Shown here one piece after another: positions 1-5,001 of a stretch of 5,001 bases of DNA; position 1 is the first letter of the stretch, and each line of letters begins with the position of its first letter. Source of the stretch: an uncultured Flammeovirgaceae bacterium (GTDB lineage: Bacteria; Bacteroidota; Bacteroidia; Cytophagales; Cyclobacteriaceae); the NCBI GenBank assembly GCA_946886805.1, contig CAMPJM010000356.1, forward strand, positions 1 through 5,001, in the 5' to 3' direction. A model generated the notes under the pieces. It did no database searches. It saw only the letters and a program-made list of their open reading frames with translations, and was not told the DNA's origin. A program made the position numbers and the translations under genes.

Positions 1-551
1 CTCCACAATAATCCTACTGGAGAATTCCCTCTCACCACAATATCATTTCTGGAATCGTTGGGAGCACTCACTCCGGCAAATGATGTAGCGAGCCTGGCAA
101 CATCATTCCGGCCACCGGAAAACCGGGTGACTTCCTCCAGACTGAATGTGCGGGCGCTGACTTTTGCAAGCTCATTAAGCGGGGCATCTTTGTTTGAATC
201 TGAGGTAATCACCACCTCGCTAAGACTCTCGACAGATTCTTCGAGCTTAAGTTCAACAATTACTTCTTTCCCCGCCGTCACTAAAATATTGGGAACGGTG
301 ATGTTTTTGTAACCGATGTATTGTACAGCAAGCGTTTGCCGCCCAACAGGAACATTTTCGATGACGAAATGCCCTTCTGTGTCCGTTACGGCGCCCTGTA
401 TAGGATCAGAGTTGACTAAAATTACAGATGCTCCAATGAGTGGGTAGGAAGCCTGAGCATCCAGTATTTTTCCTTTGATTACCTGGGTCTGACTCCACCC
501 GGTAAAACTTAGCGACAAAAAAGCAAATAGCAGTAAGATTGTTTTTTTCAT
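1..551 (-). CDS. TonB-dependent outer-membrane receptor, N-terminal part (3' end outside window)
   Basis: Read leftward from the ATG at 551-549, the frame stays open for 183 codons to the window edge. Residues 1-20 form a signal peptide (MKKT, a Leu/Phe-rich core, then GWS|Q), with likely cleavage before Gln21 as is common in Bacteroidota exported proteins. Residues about 24-108 match a carboxypeptidase-regulatory-like beta-sandwich (VIKGKILD, PLIGASV, GAVTDTEGHF, VQYIGYK). A SEVVIT linker follows at 111-116. Residues about 131-183 resemble the start of a TonB plug domain (FSGGRNDVARLATSFAGV, then NDIVVRGNSPVGLLW). Family members usually exceed 700 residues, so most of the plug and the whole barrel lie beyond position 1. 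Such receptors import large or scarce ligands through the outer membrane using TonB-ExbBD energy; the ligand cannot be inferred here. No SusD partner is visible. The gene is divergent from the two-component operon, which may control it (inference only). Confidence 0.9.
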   Translation of the reverse strand, partial: MKKTILLLFAFLSLSFTGWSQTQVIKGKILDAQASYPLIGASVILVNSDPIQGAVTDTEGHFVIENVPVGRQTLAVQYIGYKNITVPNILVTAGKEVIVELKLEESVESLSEVVITSDSNKDAPLNELAKVSARTFSLEEVTRFSGGRNDVARLATSFAGVSAPNDSRNDIVVRGNSPVGLLW

Positions 552-869
552 TTGGAAGGTTGGTTGTGAGCTGCTAAACTAGAAACTGGGGTTCCCTATT
601 AAAAGGAGAAAAATGTTGAACCCTGGAAATTAAATGGCGAAGGAAGTCATGGACCCGGTAAAGTCATTTTTAGTTCTGCATTAGCCAAAGTACAGTTGAG
701 GGTAGTTTTTTCCTGTTTCGCTCCGCCTTTTTTCGGTTTCATGCAAACCAATTCTAATCGTTCAAAAGTTTTGATTAAATTGTACGTCTATTACCGTCTT
801 TAGACAAATAGCTGATAATGCCGGGGATGAAATTGAAAGATGCTATTATCGTAAATAAACTTAAAATAG
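552..869. other. Divergent intergenic region (receptor / kinase)
   Basis: These 318 bases separate the start codons of two divergent genes, so they should carry both promoters. I find no coding sequence. No exact TAnnTTTG -7 element occurs on either strand. A pyrimidine-rich tract lies around 705-740. Two short related sequences, TACGTCTAT (783-791) and ACCGTCTTT (793-801), loosely resemble LytTR half-sites and are discussed as a finding. Neither start has a Shine-Dalgarno sequence, as is normal in Bacteroidota. No strong hairpin or RNA gene was seen. Confidence 0.6.
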
Positions 870-1913
870 ATGAAACTTTGTGAAAGAAATGTCAGGTGGA
901 TTGGTATTCCGATAGTGGCGCTTCTTGTGACATTTGTTGTAAAAGACAAGCACGAGCCGTCCGGAGTTCTGGAAAAGTATCCTATAGTATTGTTTGTTAC
1001 AGCATTTTTTTGGAATGGGGCGTTTATCATTTTTATTTACTTCAGGAAGAAATTCCCCTTGATTCGACAAACGTTCCAGCGACTGGTCATTACCATACTT
1101 GTGTTATCCGTATTCCTGCTATTGGGGGATTTTTTTATTTGCATGTTGTTGGGGAGAAGAACTGTTGCAGACCTGGCCCATCCAGATTTGTTATTTCAAT
1201 TCGCGGGTGTGAATTTTATAGCCGCTTTTTTTATAGGTTCTATTTACGAAAATGTATACTTCTTTGAGCAATGGAAAGGTACCATTCAGATAAATGAAGC
1301 TTTAAAGAATCAACAGATAAGGACTCAGTTTGAAGTACTCCAAAATCAGATGAGTCCACACTTTCTGTTCAACAGCCTAAATACGCTCACCACACTTATT
1401 GGGGAAGATCAGAAAGTAGCTACTGAATTTACACAAAAATTATCTGAGGTGTATAGGTACATTCTTGCCAACAAAGAAAAGGAGTTGGTATCGCTCAGAG
1501 ATGAGCTGGAATTTGCAGAAGCCTATCTTTACCTTTTGAAGATGCGTTATCCACAAAACCTTACCGCTACTTTCTCAATAGATGAGGAATACATGCGCCA
1601 GTATATTGCACCGCTTACCATTCAAATGCTCATAGAAAATGCCATCAAGCATAATGTAATTTCAAAAACCTATCCGTTGCACATTGAAGTATATGTTGAA
1701 AATGGAAAATCGATCGTCGTAAAAAATAATTTGCAGAGTAAAAAAGTAATAGAAAAATCTACAAAGACTGGGCTAGCCAATATACGCAGTCGATATGCAT
1801 ATTTTGGAAATAAAAATATCGACGTTATCACCACCGCTAAAAATTATTTCGTCGCTATACCATTAATCAGTCTTGTCAATGAAAAAGATCAACCCTTAGT
1901 TGCAGAGTTATGA
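870..1913 (+). CDS. LytS/YehU-type membrane sensor histidine kinase
   Basis: This 347-residue protein is a sensor kinase of the His_kinase (LytS/YehU) family, which autophosphorylates on histidine and passes the phosphate to a LytTR regulator. Four hydrophobic segments lie at about 10-24, 38-58, 72-93 and 107-127. The loops between them are short and there is no large periplasmic domain, so the signal is probably sensed in or near the membrane. A helical linker (about 133-160) leads to the phosphoacceptor motif NQMSPHFLFNSLNTL, with His164. The ATP-binding half shows the N-box LIENAIKHN (254-262) and a G-box-like TGLANIRSRY (300-309). An in-frame TAG lies directly before the ATG, so no longer form is possible. 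The stop overlaps the regulator's start by 4 bases (ATGA), indicating translational coupling. The stimulus is unknown. Confidence 0.93.
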   Translation: MKLCERNVRWIGIPIVALLVTFVVKDKHEPSGVLEKYPIVLFVTAFFWNGAFIIFIYFRKKFPLIRQTFQRLVITILVLSVFLLLGDFFICMLLGRRTVADLAHPDLLFQFAGVNFIAAFFIGSIYENVYFFEQWKGTIQINEALKNQQIRTQFEVLQNQMSPHFLFNSLNTLTTLIGEDQKVATEFTQKLSEVYRYILANKEKELVSLRDELEFAEAYLYLLKMRYPQNLTATFSIDEEYMRQYIAPLTIQMLIENAIKHNVISKTYPLHIEVYVENGKSIVVKNNLQSKKVIEKSTKTGLANIRSRYAYFGNKNIDVITTAKNYFVAIPLISLVNEKDQPLVAEL

Positions 1914-2674
1914 GAGTTTTGATTATTGAAGATGAAGCTCCGGCTTTTAGGAGGTTGCAAAAGATACTGGAGGAGGTGCAGCCTGGGATAGAGATAATAG
2001 AGGTAATTGACAGTGTGGAAGAAAGTGTAAAATGGCTTAACAACCATCATATTCCTGATCTGCTTTTTATGGATATTCAACTTAGCGACGGAATTAGCTT
2101 TGAGATATTTGATCAGGTAAAAATTACTTGTCCGGTGATTTTTACAACAGCATTTGATGAGTATATGCTCAAAGCATTTAAGGTAAATAGCATAGATTAC
2201 CTTCTAAAACCTATTAAGATTGAAGATTTGTCGCAGAGCCTGCGAAAATATAGTGACATGAAAGCTACTTTTGGCCAGAAAACGGATACAGATCTCAATA
2301 CACTGATCAGCCATATTAAAATGGATGATCGGAAATATAAAAACAGGTTCCTGGTGAGGCAGGGGGAGAAGCTTATTTCCATTGAAACTAATAATATTGC
2401 TTATTTTCAAACAAGCAATGGTGTAGTGAAACTAGTAACAAAGGAAGATAAGAAGTATGTGATGGACCAAACCTTAGATGAATTATCTCAGCACTTAAAC
2501 GCAGAAAATTTTTTCCGCGCAAATCGCCAGTTCCTGATCCATTTCCCCGCTATACAATCCGTTCATAAGTATCATAAGGGGAAACTATTTATAGAATTAA
2601 ATCCACCGGCAAATGAGGCACTTACCGTCAGCAGCGAGAGAGCAAGCATTTTTAAAGAATGGCTGGGAGAGTAG
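1910..2674 (+). CDS. LytTR-family response regulator
   Basis: This 254-residue protein is the cognate regulator of the kinase that precedes it. Residues 1-115 form a CheY-like receiver: acidic Asp8/Glu9 in IIEDE, phosphoacceptor Asp55 in LLFMDIQLSDG, Thr79/Thr80 in VIFTTAFDEY, and Lys100 in YLLKP. A linker of about 25 residues leads to a LytTR DNA-binding domain (about 145-250), recognised from RFLVRQGEKL, the IAYFQTSNGVVKL strand pair and the signature FFRANRQFLIH (201-211). LytTR domains bind paired imperfect direct repeats as dimers and often regulate nearby genes. The ATGA overlap with the kinase fixes the start and implies co-transcription. All key receiver residues are present, so phosphorylation should work. 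The target is unknown; the divergent receptor gene is the nearest candidate (inference). Confidence 0.95.
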   Translation: MRVLIIEDEAPAFRRLQKILEEVQPGIEIIEVIDSVEESVKWLNNHHIPDLLFMDIQLSDGISFEIFDQVKITCPVIFTTAFDEYMLKAFKVNSIDYLLKPIKIEDLSQSLRKYSDMKATFGQKTDTDLNTLISHIKMDDRKYKNRFLVRQGEKLISIETNNIAYFQTSNGVVKLVTKEDKKYVMDQTLDELSQHLNAENFFRANRQFLIHFPAIQSVHKYHKGKLFIELNPPANEALTVSSERASIFKEWLGE

Positions 2675-2697
2675 ATTATTGTAAAATTCAGAAAGAC

Positions 2698-3138
2698 ATG
2701 ATCAGACCCTATAAAATTGATGACAAGGAGGAGGTAATAGCACTATTGCGGCTAAATATTCCTCGGTATTTTCATGAATCCGAAGAGGATGATTTTAGAA
2801 CATACCTGGAAAATCATGTGGAGGATTATTTCGTCTATGAGAATGAGGGGAAAATTGTTGGAGCGGGGGGCATTAATTATTTCACTGACAAAAGAGAGGC
2901 AAGAATTTCCTGGGATATCGTTCATCCTAATTTTCAGGGAAAAGGAATTGGAAAGGAATTAATCCAGCACCGGATACCCCTTGTTAAAATGAATGCTCTT
3001 ATCGATGTGCTTTATGTACGGACTACCCAATTGGTTTATAAATTCTATGAAAAATCAGGTTTTGAATTAGAAAAGGTGGAGAAGGATTTTTGGGCAAAGG
3101 GATTTGATCTTTATCAAATGAAAATGGTCTTGGAGTAA
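2698..3138 (+). CDS. GNAT-family N-acetyltransferase
   Basis: A 146-residue protein with the GNAT fold, which transfers an acetyl group from acetyl-CoA to an amine; the substrate is unknown. It opens with MIRPYKIDDKEEVIALL, a typical GNAT beta1-alpha1 start. Strand beta4 and the acetyl-CoA pyrophosphate loop are seen in ISWDIVHPNFQGKGIGKELI, with QGKGIG at residues 80-85. The C-terminal FYEKSGF (96-102) is the usual motif B element. I chose the ATG at 2698 because the family signature begins there. An in-frame ATG at 2659 would add 13 residues unlike the family and overlap the regulator. The gene follows the regulator by 23 bases on the same strand, so it is probably co-transcribed, but nothing ties its chemistry to the two-component system. 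The length is normal for a single-domain GNAT. Confidence 0.88.
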   Translation: MIRPYKIDDKEEVIALLRLNIPRYFHESEEDDFRTYLENHVEDYFVYENEGKIVGAGGINYFTDKREARISWDIVHPNFQGKGIGKELIQHRIPLVKMNALIDVLYVRTTQLVYKFYEKSGFELEKVEKDFWAKGFDLYQMKMVLE

Positions 3139-3232
3139 TAGATAACTTAGAGCCTTTGGGATCAAGCAGTACTGCTCAAGTCGGGAGACGAAGTTTTGAA
3201 AAATATATGGTTCAAAATAGCAATAAGTTATT
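3139..3232. other. Convergent intergenic region with weak nested inverted repeats
   Basis: This short gap separates the ends of the converging acetyltransferase and hydrolase genes, where transcription should stop from both sides. Three inverted repeats are visible: an outer pair ATAACTTA (3142-3149) / TAAGTTAT (3224-3231), a self-complementary AGCAGTACTGCT (3165-3176), and an inner pair TTTTGAA (3194-3200) / TTCAAAA (3211-3217). All are short and mostly AT-rich, and none is a classical GC-rich stem followed by a T-run. A terminator role is possible but not shown. Confidence 0.3.
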
Positions 3233-3895
3233 TTAGAGGTTTGATTGATTCCTCAATTCATTGTGATGAATAATAATTTCTTTCAGAATTTGACTTATCT
3301 CTTTTGCTCTATCGACAATCATAAAATGTTCGCCATTTTTGATAGCTATTATTTCGTTGTCCGGATTTGAAGGTATCATCTTATCCCTGGTTCCGTGAAT
3401 TTTAATTATACCCGCCACCTTTTCTTTGTTTTTCCAGGAAGTGAGTTGAATGATTGCCCATTTGGCAAATTTAACATCAGTATCATGTAAAATTTCTCCC
3501 AACAATTTTTTGTTTTTTGCTCCAAATAGCCAATTCATTATAGGTTTGGGCGGACTTATCATAAAGGAGGGAATAACCTTCACCAATCCAGTAATTCCAA
3601 TAAACCTATAAATTGTTCTTAAATCTTTTGCTGTCTCTACAGAGGAAATTATAATGGTGAGTTTAGGTTTCAGGATTTTATTCATTTCAACTGCAATCAG
3701 TCCGCCAAAACTAACCGCTATTAAAATGAATTCATCATCTATAATTTGTTCAGCTAAACGACGGGCATAATTTGAAATAGGTTCATCATTATCTAACGGT
3801 TTTATCCAATGAATTGCTTCAAATTTGCAGGGAAGATCTAAATATTTGAAAACTCTTTCGTCTGCACCTAGTCCACTAATTCCATATATAGTCAT
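3233..3895 (-). CDS. Alpha/beta-hydrolase family protein
   Basis: A 220-residue cytoplasmic-type protein without a signal peptide, with features of the alpha/beta-hydrolase superfamily. The N-terminal MTIYGISGLGADERVF supplies the first strand and the oxyanion-side Gly-Leu-Gly loop. The nucleophile elbow is LIAVSFGGLIAVE with Ser62. The probable acid is Asp171 in KIHGTRDKMIP, and the probable base is His190 in IKNGEHFMIV. The order and spacing of this Ser-Asp-His triad are right for the family. A lid-like section lies around 88-150 (for example FMISPPKPIMNWLFGAKNKKLLGEIL). The first elbow Gly is replaced by Ala60 (A-V-S-F-G), a tolerated variation. The substrate cannot be predicted; esterase or lipase-like activity is generic. 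The gene seems to stand alone, with a candidate -7 promoter element 28 bases upstream of the start codon. It converges on the two-component operon. Confidence 0.85.
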   Translation of the reverse strand: MTIYGISGLGADERVFKYLDLPCKFEAIHWIKPLDNDEPISNYARRLAEQIIDDEFILIAVSFGGLIAVEMNKILKPKLTIIISSVETAKDLRTIYRFIGITGLVKVIPSFMISPPKPIMNWLFGAKNKKLLGEILHDTDVKFAKWAIIQLTSWKNKEKVAGIIKIHGTRDKMIPSNPDNEIIAIKNGEHFMIVDRAKEISQILKEIIIHHNELRNQSNL

Positions 3896-3923
3896 ACTTT
3901 AAAATAGAAAATCTGAATTGATT

Positions 3924-3931
3924 CAAATTTA
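3924..3931 (-). promoter_or_regulatory. Candidate Bacteroidota -7 element for the hydrolase
   Basis: Read on the minus strand these bases are TAAATTTG, an exact match to the Bacteroidota sigma-A -7 consensus TAnnTTTG. It sits 28 bases upstream of the hydrolase ATG, which would leave a leader of about 20 bases. No TTG at the usual -33 spacing is present; the nearest upstream TTG is only 11 bases away. The surroundings are very AT-rich, so chance occurrence is plausible. Confidence 0.35.
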
Positions 3932-3989
3932 AATTTAAGATTCAAACTGCATTAATGATGATTCCAAATACGTCCCAACAAATATAACT

Positions 3990-4676
3990 TCAATAAAATT
4001 TGTCATCTTGCCATGTTAAAGGATTGTTGATGATGTAGTCAGAGATTTTTGTGAAGGCTTCATCATCCCGAATGATATGATCGTGAAACCGAGGGTGCCA
4101 TCCAAAATCAAAATTTAATCGGTTTGCGTGTTTCGTAACAGCAGATTTATACCCACCGATTATGGATGATATGGTATTTTTCCCCTGATTTTGAAATCGT
4201 TGCTGTCCAATGGATTTTTTTGGTGTGATTGGGGATTGTTGATTGGGGCTTTGTTGGTGTTGTGGCCATTGTTGATGACGTTGATGTAGAGACAAGGCAT
4301 GCCTTGTCTCTACATCAACGTCTACCGCATCTACATCAACGTCAATCGCATCAACGTCATTAACCGAACCAACATCGCCCGATTTAACATCATTTCCTCC
4401 ATTCCCATGCAAAATTAGAATTCCATGAATATGATTTGGCATTACCACATATTCTCCTAATTCAACATTTTTTGCGTGATTTTTTATATCGTACCAACAC
4501 AAATCTGCAATAACGCCGACATTTGACAAAATCATTTTTCCATTCTCAATTTCTCCGAAAAAATGCTCTCTGTTCTGTGTGCAAATCGTAATAAAATAAG
4601 ATGCGTTCCAACCATAGTCCCAATTTTGTAGACGGGTGGATGAAATTCGGTATTTGTCTTTAAATTTTTCTGTCAT
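3990..4676 (-). CDS. REP-associated tyrosine transposase (RAYT / IS200-like Y1, HUH family) with repeat-derived linker
   Basis: This 228-residue protein belongs to the Y1 transposase (TnpA_REP / IS200-like) HUH superfamily, which cuts and rejoins single-stranded DNA at hairpins. The N-terminal half contains the strand YFITICTQNREHFFGEI (28-43) and the metal-binding HUH motif VVMPNHIHGILIL, with His82 and His84. The C-terminal half contains GGYKSAVTKHANRL (174-187), GWHPRFHDHIIRDD (192-205) and DYIINNPLTW (213-222). Tyr214 is the likely catalytic tyrosine, by analogy with the Y-xxx-NP motif of RAYTs. Between the halves, residues about 91-165 form an unusually long low-complexity linker: a Val/Asp repeat (105-122), ETRHALSLHQR, then a His/Gln/Pro/Ser-rich stretch. 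The Val/Asp and ETRHALSLHQR parts are encoded by a 46-bp palindrome and associated repeats. The frame is intact and motifs are present, so activity is plausible. The ATG at 4676 is a sensible start because TEKFKDKYRISSTRLQNWDY resembles family N-termini. No IS ends or target duplications were found, which fits a domesticated RAYT rather than a mobile IS. Confidence 0.88.
   Translation of the reverse strand: MTEKFKDKYRISSTRLQNWDYGWNASYFITICTQNREHFFGEIENGKMILSNVGVIADLCWYDIKNHAKNVELGEYVVMPNHIHGILILHGNGGNDVKSGDVGSVNDVDAIDVDVDAVDVDVETRHALSLHQRHQQWPQHQQSPNQQSPITPKKSIGQQRFQNQGKNTISSIIGGYKSAVTKHANRLNFDFGWHPRFHDHIIRDDEAFTKISDYIINNPLTWQDDKFY
4277..4322. repeat. Perfect 46-bp palindrome inside the transposase gene (REP-like element, copy 1)
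   Basis: This is a perfect inverted repeat without spacer, centred between 4299 and 4300. Each 23-base arm is GACGTTGAT followed by GTAGAGACAAGGCA. The 28-bp core (4286-4313) is identical to the core of the palindrome at 4855-4900. It lies fully inside the transposase reading frame, where it encodes DVDVETRHALSLHQR (residues 119-133) without a stop or frameshift. All pairs were checked position by position; pairing ends at 4276/4323. Confidence 0.95.
4309..4358. repeat. Short direct repeats (CATCAACGTC) extending from the palindrome arm, in frame
   Basis: CATCAACGTC occurs at 4313-4322, 4334-4343 and 4349-4358, and in inverted form at 4277-4286. A longer unit, TCTACATCAACGTC, is repeated exactly at 4309-4322 and 4330-4343. 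The offsets are 21 and 15 bases, both multiples of three, so the transposase frame is kept and the protein shows an Asp/Val repeat. The first copy is the outer part of the palindrome's right arm. Confidence 0.85.
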
Positions 4677-4854
4677 ATAGCTGGATTGTTTGGTTGTTCA
4701 GGTTTGCTTCAAATAAAATGGTTTATTTTCCCCATTTAATTCTTTTGTTCTCTCAAAATATCCGGGATTTTTATTGCCCTTTTAGATCTTTAGGTAGAAA
4801 AATAAATCATTAGTAGGTCAGTTCAAAGAAATTGGTGTTTTATGTGTTGATGTT
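4677..4854. other. Non-coding region upstream of the transposase
   Basis: No convincing gene lies here on either strand, and with the repeats that follow the gene-free stretch runs to the window end. It should hold the transposase promoter, but no exact TAnnTTTG is present on the minus strand. The right part, from 4825 onward, contains no C at all and is G/T-rich, leading into the left arm of the palindrome at 4855. A 6-bp inverted repeat AAATGG/CCATTT (4716-4721 / 4732-4737) is too weak to interpret. Confidence 0.6.
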
Positions 4855-4900
4855 GTGTTAGGTGTAGAGACAAGGCATGCCTTGTCTCTACACCTAACAC
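4855..4900. repeat. Perfect 46-bp palindrome upstream of the transposase (REP-like element, copy 2)
   Basis: A second perfect, spacer-free inverted repeat centred between 4877 and 4878. Each arm is GTGTTAGGT followed by GTAGAGACAAGGCA. The 28-bp core (4864-4891) is identical to copy 1; the outer 9 bp of each arm is not. It lies 178 bases upstream of the transposase start, the position expected for a REP-type partner of a RAYT. It is followed by a tandem array instead of a T-run, so it does not look like a transcription terminator. Confidence 0.93.
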
Positions 4901-5001
4901 CTAACACCTAACACCTAACACCTAACACCTAACACCTAACACCTGTCACCTAACATCTCCCGTCTAACATCTAACATCTAAAATTCAACATTCAACATTT
5001 C
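4892..5001. repeat. 7-bp tandem repeat array (ACCTAAC), decaying to the right
   Basis: Seven exact ACCTAAC units run from 4892 to 4940. A variant ACCTGTC, one more exact unit (4948-4954), ATCTCCC, GTCTAAC, ATCTAAC and ATCTAAA follow. After a one-base shift of phase come two ATTCAAC units (4982-4995), and the array meets the window edge. The first unit and the start of the second lie inside the palindrome's right arm. Only two G residues occur in these 110 bases (4945, 4962). The array is open at the right, so its full length is unknown. Confidence 0.92.

Noticed and set aside
58..312. 84-residue open frame on the plus strand
   Set aside because: It is antisense to the TonB-dependent receptor, whose signal peptide and domains are clear; the plus-strand product is Ser/Leu/Thr-rich and matches no family I know.
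896..1267. 123-residue frame overlapping the kinase
   Set aside because: It is a shifted-frame shadow of the kinase membrane region, with a Cys/Tyr-rich composition and no motif.
2659..2697. Upstream ATG giving a 159-residue acetyltransferase
   Set aside because: The extra 13 residues do not fit GNAT N-termini and overlap the regulator; the family-like start MIRPY is at 2698.
3920..3946. GATTCAAA direct repeat (3920-3927 and 3939-3946) as an operator
   Set aside because: The region is very AT-rich and the unit is short; there is no link to a known regulator.
3990..4676. Complete insertion sequence with defined ends
   Set aside because: No matching end hairpins on both sides of the gene, no flanking duplications, and no accessory gene were found; only the upstream side has a palindrome.
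4855..4900. Rho-independent terminator
   Set aside because: The stem is perfect but has no loop spacer and no T-run on either side, and the same core is found inside a coding sequence.
4892..5001. CRISPR array or telomere
   Set aside because: Units are 7 bp in uninterrupted tandem without spacers, so not CRISPR. ACCTAAC resembles eukaryotic telomere repeats, but the array decays within a bacterial gene context and starts at a palindrome.

Overview
The window looks like chromosomal DNA from a member of the Bacteroidota, probably a free-living Cytophagales- or Chitinophagales-like bacterium. Four things point that way: an outer-membrane TonB-dependent receptor with an N-terminal carboxypeptidase-regulatory-like domain, a LytS-type kinase paired with a LytTR response regulator, AT-rich leaders without Shine-Dalgarno sequences, and a candidate TAnnTTTG -7 promoter element. 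The species cannot be named from sequence alone.

Layout: positions 1-551 hold the first 183 codons of a leftward TonB-dependent receptor that runs off the window. After a 318-base divergent intergenic region, a rightward operon runs from 870 to 3138: a four-helix membrane histidine kinase, its LytTR response regulator (ATGA overlap), and a GNAT acetyltransferase 23 bases further on. A leftward alpha/beta hydrolase (3233-3895) converges on that operon. Upstream of it is a leftward HUH/Y1 transposase of the REP-associated (RAYT / IS200-like) type (3990-4676). The last 325 bases hold no gene, but contain a palindrome and a 7-bp tandem array that reaches the window edge.

The kinase and regulator form a complete phosphorelay: His164 is the likely phosphate donor, Asp55 the receiver, and the LytTR domain the DNA-binding output. 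The divergent receptor gene is the nearest candidate target, but no regulatory site is convincing.

The most unusual part is the right end. The transposase gene contains, in frame, a perfect 46-bp palindrome. Its 28-bp core (arm GTAGAGACAAGGCA) recurs exactly in a second perfect 46-bp palindrome about 180 bases upstream of the gene. The 9-bp outer arms differ completely between the two copies, yet each is perfectly self-complementary. Each right arm leads into repeats of its own outer sequence: CATCAACGTC inside the gene, ACCTAAC outside. This looks like a RAYT with its palindromic partner element, one copy of which has become part of the transposase's own linker.
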